The notes under the pieces are model-generated. The model searched no databases. It saw nothing but the letters and a program-made list of their open reading frames with translations, and was not told where the DNA came from. A DNA stretch of 12,209 nucleotides. It comes from an uncultured Alphaproteobacteria bacterium (GTDB lineage Bacteria; Pseudomonadota; Alphaproteobacteria; CAAHEQ01; UBA3637). Location: contig CALXTZ010000038.1 of assembly GCA_944391545.1 (NCBI GenBank), forward strand, positions 1 to 12,209, in the 5' to 3' direction. Of the stretch, positions 1 through 5,799 are shown one piece after another. A program made the position numbers and the translations under genes. Numbering within the stretch: position 1 is the first letter of the stretch; each line of letters starts with the position of its first letter.

Positions 1-168
1 CCGATGCTTGTTCATCGCATACGTAAATCCAACCAAAGCCGTAATACTTAAAACCCCAATGATCGCCAAAACACCCAGCATCTCCAAAAGCGTCCGGCCT
101 TTTTGTTTGCCCAATTGTTGGCGTTTATTTGTATTTATTTTTAAAAAGTGTGTGATGTATTTGAACAT
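1..168 (-). CDS. Type IV prepilin-like protein, N-terminal part (runs off left edge)
   Basis: Reading the minus strand from an ATG at 168 gives 56 open codons up to the window edge. Residues 1-24 form a polar, basic leader ending in Gly, followed by RTLLEMLGVLAII, a hydrophobic helix with Glu at +5 after the Gly. That is the prepilin peptidase (PilD) cleavage and N-methylation site of type IV pilins and type II secretion pseudopilins, so the product should be cleaved after Gly24 and held in the inner membrane by the helix before assembly into a pilus or pseudopilus. A good ribosome site (GGAAAGGA) lies about 6 bases upstream of the ATG. The leader of 24 residues is longer than the 6-10 typical of type IVa pilins. 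The C-terminal domain is outside the window, so major pilin, minor pilin and pseudopilin cannot be told apart. Confidence 0.85.
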   Translation of the reverse strand, partial: MFKYITHFLKINTNKRQQLGKQKGRTLLEMLGVLAIIGVLSITALVGFTYAMNKHR

Positions 169-313
169 GGCGTATCCTTTCCTTTATCAGTTAATCTATG
201 CTTGATAAGGAATTTTTCACAAGTTAAGGTGATATAAATGTGTCTGTTTTAACTTGCCCCGTATAAAAAGAATAGCGTTTCCAAAGTAGACCGTTAAAAT
301 GGAATTAATTGTT

Positions 314-336
314 GAAAAAATGGCCGAAAACAGCCC
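314..336 (-). terminator. Terminator-like hairpin in the prepilin leader
   Basis: On the minus strand GGCTG (335-331), a TTTT loop and CGGCC (326-322) form a 5-bp stem with one G-U pair, followed by A and six T (320-315). The stem is short, so termination would be partial. The same GGCTG arm can pair instead with CAGCC at 351-347, just after the C13 run, which would prevent this hairpin. Confidence 0.45.
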
Positions 337-350
337 TTTATCGAGCGGCT

Positions 351-363
351 GGGGGGGGGGGGG
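351..363. repeat. Run of 13 G (13 C on the minus strand)
   Basis: A homopolymer of 13 G on the plus strand lies in non-coding DNA between rnpB and the prepilin gene. It sits about 60 bases downstream of a minus-strand promoter and 183-195 bases upstream of the prepilin start. Runs of this length slip readily in replication and underlie phase variation in several pathogens. Sequencing or assembly may also have changed its length. Confidence 0.95.
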
Positions 364-422
364 TAAGTACTAACTGATTGAGAGTATAATGCATTTTTCC
401 GTTTCCCTCTGAACTGGGAATC

Positions 423-451
423 ACTATAAAACCCTTCCTTAACTATGTCAA
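423..451 (-). promoter_or_regulatory. Strong sigma70-type promoter facing the prepilin gene
   Basis: On the minus strand a perfect TTGACA (451-446) is separated by 17 bases from TATAGT (428-423). Transcription would start near 416 and give a leader of about 248 bases before the prepilin ATG at 168, or a short RNA of about 100 bases if it ends at the hairpin at 314-336. It begins just after the 3' end of rnpB, immediately past a run of eight T (460-453) that may end the rnpB transcript. Confidence 0.75.
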
Positions 452-452
452 T

Positions 453-484
453 AAAAAAAATCGGCTTGGTATTAGAGATTTCTA
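453..484 (-). terminator. Possible rnpB terminator
   Basis: Downstream of the rnpB P1 stem the minus strand has a small imperfect hairpin (GGTAGA / TCTA-TACC region) and then, after a few bases, eight T at 460-453. The gap between hairpin and T run is longer than usual, so this is a weak call. Confidence 0.3.
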
Positions 485-522
485 CCGTTCTTTGGATGTT
501 TCGAAAAGGTTCTGCGGCAAAA

Positions 523-887
523 CGTGTCAGAAAGCCTGTAAGCCGGATTTTGTCGAGGATAATCATTCGTCTAGGCGTTTTGTTACCAAACCGCTCTGGC
601 GACCTACCTATTGGGCGGAATAGGAACAATTCCTTTCGGATATACCGATGCCGCTTTCTTGGTCTTGCTTCAGGTGGGGTTTACCGTGCCCCGACCTCTT
701 ACGAGTCGGGCGGTGAGCTCTTACCTCGCCGTTTCATCCTTACCTGTTCTCAAAACAGGCGGTTTATTTTCTGTGGCACTGTCCCTCGGGTTGCCCCGGG
801 CGGCCGTTAGCCGTCACCTTGTTCCTATGAAGTCCGGACTTTCCTCAAAAAGCAAAGCTTCTCGCGATTATCCGGCTTTCTGACACA
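523..887 (-). ncRNA. rnpB: RNase P RNA, type A
   Basis: Catalytic RNA of ribonuclease P, which removes 5' leaders from precursor tRNAs together with the RnpA protein. On the minus strand the conserved core is clear: GAGGAAAGTCCGG (846-834, P4 / CR-I), the CR-V partner ATCCGGCTTACAG (548-536), GACAGTGCCACAGAAA, GGTAAGGATGAAACGG, and the L15 loop GGTAAACCCCACC (685-673), which pairs with the tRNA CCA end. The first and last 13 bases (886-874 and 536-524) are exact reverse complements and form P1, with one further wobble pair outside, so both ends are well defined. The length of about 363 bases is normal for bacterial type A RNA. A promoter at 894-921 places the start at about 887. It is transcribed away from rplM. 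Confidence 0.97.
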
Positions 888-893
888 GCTTAA

Positions 894-921
894 AGCATAA
901 AGAAAAACGCCGATTTGTCAA
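894..921 (-). promoter_or_regulatory. rnpB promoter
   Basis: On the minus strand TTGACA (921-916), 16 bases, TATGCT (899-894). The predicted start falls 7 bases on, at about 887, exactly where the P1 stem of rnpB begins. Confidence 0.8.
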
Positions 922-931
922 TACTTTTTAA

Positions 932-951
932 TGCGGTACAATAATACCGCA
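932..951. promoter_or_regulatory. Palindrome between the divergent rnpB and rplM promoters
   Basis: TGCGGTA (932-938) and TACCGCA (945-951) are exact inverted repeats around a 6-base AT-rich spacer. It lies upstream of both -35 boxes (921 on the minus strand, 974 on the plus strand). A dimeric regulator could bind here, but no known operator is recognised. Confidence 0.5.
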
Positions 952-973
952 CGCAAAAGAGTTGAAAAACCTA

Positions 974-1001
974 TTGACAAAGGTGAAAAATGTGATATGA
1001 T
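974..1001 (+). promoter_or_regulatory. rplM-rpsI promoter
   Basis: TTGACA (974-979), 16 bases, TATGAT (996-1001). The start would be near 1008, giving a short leader of about 25 bases with an AAGGAAG ribosome site at 1022-1028. Confidence 0.8.
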
Positions 1002-1033
1002 GCTCTCCTCATTTAAAAGATAAGGAAGTACAA

Positions 1034-1498
1034 ATGAAAACAACAACAAGTGCAAAGCCGTCGACAATTACCAAAAAATGGTATTTGATTGACGCGACGG
1101 ATTTGGTGTTGGGCCGGGTTGCCAGCCAGATTGCAAAAATCTTGCGCGGCAAACACAAAACCAGCTACACACCTCACATGGACTGCGGCGATTACGTCGT
1201 TGTCATTAATGCTGAAAAAGTTCAATTAACGGGCAATAAATTGCAAAACAAAATGTATCATCGGCATACGGGATACATCGGCGGAATTAAATCGGTTTCT
1301 GCCGGTCGGTTGATGGAAACACATCCGGAACGCGTTTTGTATAAAGCTGTCGAACGCATGATTTCTCGGAATAAACTGGGTCGTGCGCAAATGACGAACT
1401 TGCGCGTTTATGCCGGAGCGGAACATCCGCATGCGGCTCAAAATCCGGAAGTTTTGGATATTGCGGCGATGAACCCGAAGAATAAAAGGAGCGTATAA
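1034..1498 (+). CDS. rplM: Ribosomal protein L13 (uL13)
   Basis: Early-assembling protein of the large ribosomal subunit. The 154-residue product carries the L13 core WYLIDATDLVLGRVAS near residue 15, GDYVVVINAEKVQLTG in the middle, and the family signature around MISRNKLGRAQMTNLRVYAG followed by HPHAAQNPEVLDI near the C-terminus. Length is typical of alphaproteobacterial L13, with a short charged N-terminal extension. The ATG is set by AAGGAAG six bases upstream and by a good promoter at 974-1001. The stop TAA shares its last base with the rpsI ATG (TAATG), so the two proteins are translationally coupled, the usual rplM-rpsI arrangement in bacteria. Confidence 0.98.
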   Translation: MKTTTSAKPSTITKKWYLIDATDLVLGRVASQIAKILRGKHKTSYTPHMDCGDYVVVINAEKVQLTGNKLQNKMYHRHTGYIGGIKSVSAGRLMETHPERVLYKAVERMISRNKLGRAQMTNLRVYAGAEHPHAAQNPEVLDIAAMNPKNKRSV

Positions 1499-1950
1499 TG
1501 GAAAATTTAGAAGTTTTGAATGCGGAGCAAGCTCCTGTTAAACGGGAACCGAAGAAAGACAAACAAGGTCGTTCTTATGCGTCCGGCCGCCGGAAAGATG
1601 CGGTTGCCCGCGTTTGGGTCAAATTGGGCAAAGGAAATGTAACGGTTAACGGAAAAGAGATGAAAGATTATTTCACTCGGCCCGTGTTGCAAATGATCAT
1701 CAACCAACCGTTTGTTGCAACAGCGCGCGAAGGTCAATTCGATGTTGTCTGCACGGTGTGCGGCGGCGGATTGTCCGGTCAAGCAGGCGCTGTGCGTCAC
1801 GGGATTGCTCGGGCGATGGATTTGTTTGAACCGGATTTACATAGCACTTTGAAAAAAGGCGGTTTCCTGACGCGGGACAGCCGTGCTGTCGAACGGAAGA
1901 AATACGGCAAAGCAAAAGCGCGTCGTTCTTACCAATTCTCCAAACGGTAA
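1498..1950 (+). CDS. rpsI: Ribosomal protein S9 (uS9)
   Basis: Small-subunit protein whose C-terminal tail reaches the P-site tRNA anticodon region. The 150-residue product has an N-terminal extension of about 24 residues, then ASGRRKDAVARVWVKLGKG, the signature GGGLSGQAGAVRHGIARA (residues about 89-106), LTRDSRAVERKKYGKAKARR and the invariant C-terminal SKR. The extension before YASGRRKDAV is common in alphaproteobacteria. AAGGAG about 8 bases upstream of the ATG and the one-base overlap with rplM indicate coupled translation. An intrinsic terminator follows within 20 bases, closing the two-gene operon. Confidence 0.98.
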   Translation: MENLEVLNAEQAPVKREPKKDKQGRSYASGRRKDAVARVWVKLGKGNVTVNGKEMKDYFTRPVLQMIINQPFVATAREGQFDVVCTVCGGGLSGQAGAVRHGIARAMDLFEPDLHSTLKKGGFLTRDSRAVERKKYGKAKARRSYQFSKR

Positions 1951-1968
1951 TCCGTTGGATGATCAATC

Positions 1969-1997
1969 AAAGCCTCCGATTTTCGGGGGCTTTTTTT
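1969..1997 (+). terminator. Intrinsic terminator of rplM-rpsI
   Basis: AGCCTCCG (1971-1978) pairs with CGGGGGCT (1984-1991) across an ATTTT loop, with one G-U pair, and is followed by seven T at 1991-1997. Confidence 0.9.
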
Positions 1998-2069
1998 ATG
2001 CCGATTGTGTGTCAGCTGTCGGTTTTATGACAAAATGATGAAACCGATGGTCATTCTTTTAAAGCCCTC

Positions 2070-2098
2070 TTGCCTTTTTGAAAAATCATTTTTATACT
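2070..2098 (+). promoter_or_regulatory. Promoter of the YgiW-like gene
   Basis: TTGCCT (2070-2075), 17 bases, TATACT (2093-2098). It gives the secreted BOF protein its own transcription unit, independent of the ribosomal operon. Confidence 0.7.
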
Positions 2099-2129
2099 CA
2101 ATAAGCATAACAACAAAAAGGAGTAGAAG

Positions 2130-2480
2130 ATGAACAAATTTACATTAACAGTCGCTTTGGCCGTTTTAATCGGTTGTTCCGGCGTTGCCATGGCCGGTTT
2201 TAAAGGACCGACAAGCGTTGAAAAAGCAACGGTGGCTCAGGCAAAAGAAATGAAAGATGATACACATGTAATTTTGCAAGGGTACATCGAAAGTTCTTTG
2301 GGCGATGAAGATTACATGTTCAAAGATGAAACGGGAACGATTCGTGTTGAAATTGACCATGATGTGTGGCAAGGATTGGATGTGACGCCGAATGACAAAG
2401 TGGAAATTCAAGGCGAAGTCGATACGCACTTTTACAAACCCACCGAAATTGACGTTAAACGCATTCAATTGGTGAAATAA
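2130..2480 (+). CDS. Periplasmic YgiW/YdeI-type BOF-domain protein
   Basis: A 116-residue exported protein. Residues 1-22 form a signal peptide with a hydrophobic core and an AMA cleavage site before Gly23. The rest matches the bacterial OB-fold (BOF) family that includes YgiW and YdeI of enterobacteria: the pattern VILQGYIESSLGDEDYMFKDETG, then IRVEIDHDVWQGLDVTPNDKVEIQGEVD, then EIDVKRIQLVK at the end. These proteins sit in the periplasm and are linked to tolerance of peroxide, acid and cationic stress, but the ligand is not settled. AAGGAG lies about 9 bases before the ATG. The gene stands alone between two terminators, with its own promoter, and converges with kdsB. Confidence 0.9.
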   Translation: MNKFTLTVALAVLIGCSGVAMAGFKGPTSVEKATVAQAKEMKDDTHVILQGYIESSLGDEDYMFKDETGTIRVEIDHDVWQGLDVTPNDKVEIQGEVDTHFYKPTEIDVKRIQLVK

Positions 2481-2482
2481 TC

Positions 2483-2516
2483 AAAAGCCCCGGCGCGGAA
2501 CCGGGGCTTGTTTTTT
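2483..2516. terminator. Bidirectional terminator between YgiW-like gene and kdsB
   Basis: AAGCCCCGG (2485-2493) pairs exactly with CCGGGGCTT (2501-2509). On the plus strand it is followed by G and six T; on the minus strand by TTTTGATTATTT. The 44-base gap between the converging genes holds only this hairpin. Confidence 0.9.
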
Positions 2517-2523
2517 AAAGGCG

Positions 2524-3297
2524 TTAAATTTTGAAATAATGTTGCGCCTGTGCTAATTCTTCGGGCGTGTTGATGTCGGCCGGCGCTTCTTCCACCAGCT
2601 TGACGGATGGAACGATTTTCGCGTAAATCGTCATTCCGTTTTCCAAAGCCCGCAATTGTTCCAGCTTTTCCCGCGCTTCCAAAATCCCGACCGGCAGTGA
2701 AACGAACTGTTTTAACGACCGCGCATTGTACACATAAATACCGATGTGCCAAAAAGCTTCGTCGACGCCGTCAATGTCTCGGTTAAAGGGCAGAGGGCTG
2801 CGCGAAAAATAAAGCGCGCGTGCGGTATCTTCGCCGGGCTTTAAGCCCATGGCAATTTTAACATACGCCGGATTTTGAATTTCGGCAGAGTCTGTGATTT
2901 TCTTGCCGACCGTGACGATATCGGCGCCCGTTTCTTCCATAATCCGGATTAAGTCCAAATTCAGTTTCGGATCGACATTGATGCCGTCGCCTTGAAAGTT
3001 AACAATAATGTCGTATTTGGTGCCGTCCGGGTCAATATCGGCCAAAGCGGCAGAAATGCGGTCTGTTCCTGACGGCAAAGACGCATCCGTTAAGACACAT
3101 TTGGCACCGAATTGCGTTGCGACGTCGATGATTTCCTGATCTCCCGAAGCAATGTATACATCTTCAGCGGGATGCACGGCAACAGCGTGTTCATAGACAT
3201 GTTGAATCAGGGGCTTCCCGTTAATAACAGCTAATGGTTTATTGGGCAGACGCGTCGATTTTAACCGCGTCGGAATCAGAACAGCAACTTTTGACAT
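2524..3297 (-). CDS. kdsB: CMP-KDO synthetase (3-deoxy-manno-octulosonate cytidylyltransferase), divergent
   Basis: Activates KDO with CTP to CMP-KDO in the cytoplasm for the LPS inner core. The 257-residue protein has the family frame: the CTP-binding start VLIPTRLKSTRLPNKPL (residues 7-22), PSGTDR (75-80), VNFQGD (99-104), ALYFSRSPLPFNRD (161-174), HIGIYVYNA (184-192) and LEQLRALENGMTI (212-224). Three usually conserved spots differ. VATD is IASG (49-52), QGDEP is QGDGI (102-106, keeping Asp104), and VDTPEDL near the end is INTPEEL (242-248), replacing by Asn an Asp thought to help hold Mg2+. It may be a functional lineage variant or use a related sugar. It is the last gene of the ppa operon; its ATG shares one base with the stop of the HIT gene. 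Confidence 0.9.
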   Translation of the reverse strand: MSKVAVLIPTRLKSTRLPNKPLAVINGKPLIQHVYEHAVAVHPAEDVYIASGDQEIIDVATQFGAKCVLTDASLPSGTDRISAALADIDPDGTKYDIIVNFQGDGINVDPKLNLDLIRIMEETGADIVTVGKKITDSAEIQNPAYVKIAMGLKPGEDTARALYFSRSPLPFNRDIDGVDEAFWHIGIYVYNARSLKQFVSLPVGILEAREKLEQLRALENGMTIYAKIVPSVKLVEEAPADINTPEELAQAQHYFKI

Positions 3298-3704
3298 TAA
3301 ATTTCTCCTGTAAGGGCTTGGCGAATTTTTGAAATCATTTCCTGTTTAACGGCCGGGTCATAGGGTTTCGCCTTTAACCCCCAGACAGTGCCGGGCCATG
3401 CCGGATCGTTTTTGTATCGGCAGATGACGTGAACATGCAATTGCGGCGTCATATTGCCGATCATCGCGATGTTCGTTTGATCCGGGCCGAACAGCTTGGC
3501 CATTGCTTTTTCGGCAACTTCCATTTCGCACATTAACTCCATGCGTTCATCCAAAGTCAAATCCAGCATGCTTTTTACGTTTTCTTTTTTAGGCACTAAA
3601 AAAATCCACGGATAATCGCGATTGTCTTCAAATAAGACTTGGCATAATCCCAAATCACAGACATAATCTTTTTCTTTTAAAGCGGGGTGAAGTGTAAAAG
3701 TCAT
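3297..3704 (-). CDS. HIT-family protein (nucleotide hydrolase/transferase type)
   Basis: A 135-residue histidine-triad superfamily protein. The motif region is PQLHVHVICRYKNDPAWPG: His90 and His92 are present and the first His of the usual triad is Gln88. The QLHVH form followed by a DPAWP-x-x-VWG segment is, as far as I recall, typical of a proteobacterial HIT subfamily, so this is not necessarily an inactivating change. The substrate is unknown; HIT enzymes split or transfer nucleotide phosphoramidates and dinucleotides. It lies 8 bases after the HAD gene and overlaps kdsB by one base, so it is co-translated in the operon. It is distinct from the canonical HinT protein at 7037-7378. Confidence 0.88.
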   Translation of the reverse strand: MTFTLHPALKEKDYVCDLGLCQVLFEDNRDYPWIFLVPKKENVKSMLDLTLDERMELMCEMEVAEKAMAKLFGPDQTNIAMIGNMTPQLHVHVICRYKNDPAWPGTVWGLKAKPYDPAVKQEMISKIRQALTGEI

Positions 3705-3712
3705 TTTGTCCT

Positions 3713-4567
3713 CTATTGCATTTTATCAATTAAATAATCAGGCATTGCGCCTTGCTGATCGATTAACCGTTCCAGCGGTTCGGTTGCCAACGCATCTGCG
3801 GTAATGCCGGTGCCGGTGACCAAAACAGTCCGCAACCCGGCCTGCATGCCGCCTAAAATATCGGTGCGAATTGTATCGCCGACCATGACGGTTCGCGTCG
3901 CAGCGATTCCGGCTTTTTTTAACGCATACCGATAAATGTCCGGATACGGTTTGCCGAACCAATAAACGGTACCGCCTTGTTCTTCGTACCATTTTGCCAA
4001 AGATCCTTGAACCACGTGTTTAAAATCGCCGTCAAACGCGTAATAATCCGGGTTGGCACAGATAACGGGCAGGTGATGTTTTAAGGCTTCTTGCGTATGC
4101 GGCAAATACGGATCGATAGAGGCAAACGTGCGCCCGTTTTCCTGTAAAGCCCCGAAGTAAACAACGGCGGCTTTGTCCATATCAGGCGTAAAGCGGTTCA
4201 TCACCGATGCCATGAGCCGTTCGTTCGGCCGCCCGATGAGCGTCCATTTACCGTCCGGGCCGACGATTTCATTTAAAAAACCGTTCTCTAATTTTTGTTG
4301 AAACACATCGCCGGACGTGATGATGTCCGTGTAATGGACGCCTTTGATAAAGCCCAACCGCGCGTGCTTTTCAATAAAATGAGACGAGACGGTTGTCGCA
4401 TTGGACAGCACATAAATCGCTCGGCCGTTTTCCATCAGCCGCCGGCAGATGTCCAGCGCCCGGGGATAATAAGCGCGGCCGTCATACAACACGCCGTACA
4501 CGTCGACGAAAAAGCAATCCGCGTCCCGGATGTCCGTTAAAGAATTTATTTGGTGCAAAGACAGCAT
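3713..4567 (-). CDS. HAD superfamily class IIA phosphatase
   Basis: A 284-residue HAD hydrolase of subclass IIA, most like the alphaproteobacterial family TIGR01459. Motif I is FFVDVYGVLYDG with the nucleophile Asp22; in this subclass the second Asp of DxD is often replaced by an aromatic residue as here. Motif II is VLSNAT (Ser55), motif III includes GKPYPDIY (Lys206), and motif IV is VGDTIRTDILGG (Asp231, Asp236). The large C2-type cap between motifs II and III defines class IIA (NagD-like). The substrate is not known, probably a small phosphorylated metabolite. The chosen ATG overlaps the end of ppa by 22 bases and has only a weak ribosome site, which suggests coupling to ppa translation; a TTG three codons later is possible. 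Confidence 0.9.
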   Translation of the reverse strand: MLSLHQINSLTDIRDADCFFVDVYGVLYDGRAYYPRALDICRRLMENGRAIYVLSNATTVSSHFIEKHARLGFIKGVHYTDIITSGDVFQQKLENGFLNEIVGPDGKWTLIGRPNERLMASVMNRFTPDMDKAAVVYFGALQENGRTFASIDPYLPHTQEALKHHLPVICANPDYYAFDGDFKHVVQGSLAKWYEEQGGTVYWFGKPYPDIYRYALKKAGIAATRTVMVGDTIRTDILGGMQAGLRTVLVTGTGITADALATEPLERLIDQQGAMPDYLIDKMQ

Positions 4568-5112
4568 TCGTTGTATCCGGTTAAGGTTTTCTTTTTGGAT
4601 TCATATAAATCAAAAGCTTTGCTGATGGTTTCAAAAGCGTCCGCCGCACCCAAAAACCGATCGATGCGGACTTCTTTGTTTTCCAATACCTTGTAGTCTT
4701 CAAAGAACCGGCGCAGCATTTTCAAGCAATGTTCCGGCAATTGATCAATATCCGTGTAATGCGAAAATTCCGGGTCATCCACGTGAATGGCGATGATTTT
4801 GTCGTCTTCCTGGCCCTGATCAATCATCTTCATGACGCCGATCGGCCGCGCGCGCATAATGCACATCGGAACAACCACGTCCTGACCCAGCACCAGAATA
4901 TCCAACGGGTCGTTATCGTCGCAGTACGTGCGCGGAATGAAACCGTAATTTGCCGGATAATGAACAGCGCTGTATAAAATGCGGTCAACGCGCAGCAAGC
5001 CGCTTTCTTTGTCTAATTCGTATTTGGTTTTTGATCCTTTCGGAACTTCGATAATTGCCGACACGATTTTCGGCGGATTTGTGCCTTTGTCGACACCATG
5101 CCATGGATGCAT
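4546..5112 (-). CDS. ppa: Inorganic pyrophosphatase, family I
   Basis: Cytoplasmic enzyme that splits pyrophosphate to two phosphates and so pulls nucleotide- and sugar-activating reactions forward, including the CMP-KDO step of kdsB in the same operon. The 188-residue product has YELDKESGLLRVDR (31-44), HYPANYGFIP (51-60), the metal signature DNDPLD (66-71), the RPIGVMKMID region (89-98) and the EDDK metal region (102-105). The N-terminus MHPWHGVDKG resembles archaeal and other hexameric bacterial forms more than E. coli PPase. Residues 176-188 extend past the usual end with three cysteines in five residues (CCLC) and are read from the overlap with the HAD gene. AAAGGAAG upstream supports the ATG. 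It is the first gene of the four-gene operon. Confidence 0.96.
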   Translation of the reverse strand: MHPWHGVDKGTNPPKIVSAIIEVPKGSKTKYELDKESGLLRVDRILYSAVHYPANYGFIPRTYCDDNDPLDILVLGQDVVVPMCIMRARPIGVMKMIDQGQEDDKIIAIHVDDPEFSHYTDIDQLPEHCLKMLRRFFEDYKVLENKEVRIDRFLGAADAFETISKAFDLYESKKKTLTGYNECCLCTK

Positions 5113-5140
5113 TTTTACTTCCTTTCGTTTAGCTGCAATA

Positions 5141-5169
5141 AAAATACGCTTCTTTTGCGAAAAAGTAAA
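5141..5169 (-). promoter_or_regulatory. Possible promoter of the ppa operon
   Basis: On the minus strand TTTACT (5169-5164), 17 bases, TATTTT (5146-5141), ending about 29 bases before the ppa start. The match to consensus is modest. It shares the 117-base gap with the unassigned lemA promoter on the other strand. Confidence 0.4.
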
Positions 5170-5229
5170 GACTTGTTAAGATTTTTGCGACATACTATCC
5201 GTATCATTAACATAGAAAGGAGTTCCCCT

Positions 5230-5787
5230 ATGACAGTCAGTCTTATTCTTGTAATCGTTGTGGTTGCTTATTTGATTTATTTGTACAATAGCTTGGCCGT
5301 TGCGCGCCAGCGGGTCAAAGAAGGCTGGAGCGACATTGATACGCAACTCAAGCGTCGGTATGATTTGATTCCCAATTTGGTTGAAACGGTCAAAGGATAT
5401 GCGAAACACGAATCGCAAACGTTGGAAAACGTGATTGCGGCGCGGAATGTTGCGATGAACACGGCCGGTCATGGCGAAGAAAAAGCAAAGGCGGAAAATA
5501 TGTTGACGGATTCGTTGAAAAGCATTTTTGCGCTGTCGGAAAATTATCCGGATTTAAAAGCCGGCACTAACTTTTTGGAATTACAACGAGAAATCACGGA
5601 TACGGAAGATAAAATTCAAGCGTCTCGGCGGTTTTACAACACGACGGTGTTAGCGTTGAATACCAAGATTGAAACATTCCCAAGCGCGATTATTGCGAAT
5701 CTGTTCCAATTTAAGAAAGAATCGTTTTTTGAATTAGACGAAGCGGAACGTAAAGAAGCGCAACAAGCGCCGAAAGTTTCTTTTTAA
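5230..5787 (+). CDS. lemA: LemA family membrane protein
   Basis: A 185-residue protein with one N-terminal membrane helix (residues about 3-20) and a long helical domain facing the periplasm or outside. The family core is plain: YNSLAVARQRVKEGWSDIDTQLKRRYDLIPNLVETVKGYAKHE, then FALSENYPDLKAGTNFLELQREITDTEDKIQASRRFYN and the end FPSAIIANLFQFKKESFFE. LemA proteins have no proven enzyme activity and are often found next to M48 proteases or TPM-domain proteins in envelope maintenance. The ATG at 5230 is chosen because AAAGGAG lies 7 bases before it and the membrane helix starts at once; an in-frame ATG at 5098 would add 44 residues with no ribosome site and overlap the ppa start. The protease gene follows after 12 bases. 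Confidence 0.95.
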   Translation: MTVSLILVIVVVAYLIYLYNSLAVARQRVKEGWSDIDTQLKRRYDLIPNLVETVKGYAKHESQTLENVIAARNVAMNTAGHGEEKAKAENMLTDSLKSIFALSENYPDLKAGTNFLELQREITDTEDKIQASRRFYNTTVLALNTKIETFPSAIIANLFQFKKESFFELDEAERKEAQQAPKVSF

Positions 5788-5799
5788 AGCGAGGCACTG

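Noticed and set aside
8..205. Plus-strand frame of 65 residues at the left edge
   Set aside because: It is antisense to the prepilin N-terminus, which has a ribosome site and a canonical cleavage motif.
294..883. Open frames across 294-629 (minus), 445-810 (plus) and 611-883 (plus)
   Set aside because: They lie on or across RNase P RNA, whose conserved core and P1 stem explain the sequence. The translations have no family likeness, and one reads through the G13 run as a string of prolines.
2030..2060. TGATGAAAC resembling a hammerhead ribozyme core
   Set aside because: The required flanking stems and the separate GAAA box in correct order are not present.
3297..3704. Missing first His of the HIT triad (Gln88) as a sign of inactivation
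   Set aside because: The QLHVH form with the DPAWP segment is, to my knowledge, usual in this HIT subfamily, so it is not treated as an anomaly.
5098..5229. Longer LemA start at 5098
   Set aside because: It would run through the ppa promoter region without a ribosome site and put 44 residues before the membrane helix. The ATG at 5230 has AAAGGAG and fits the family.
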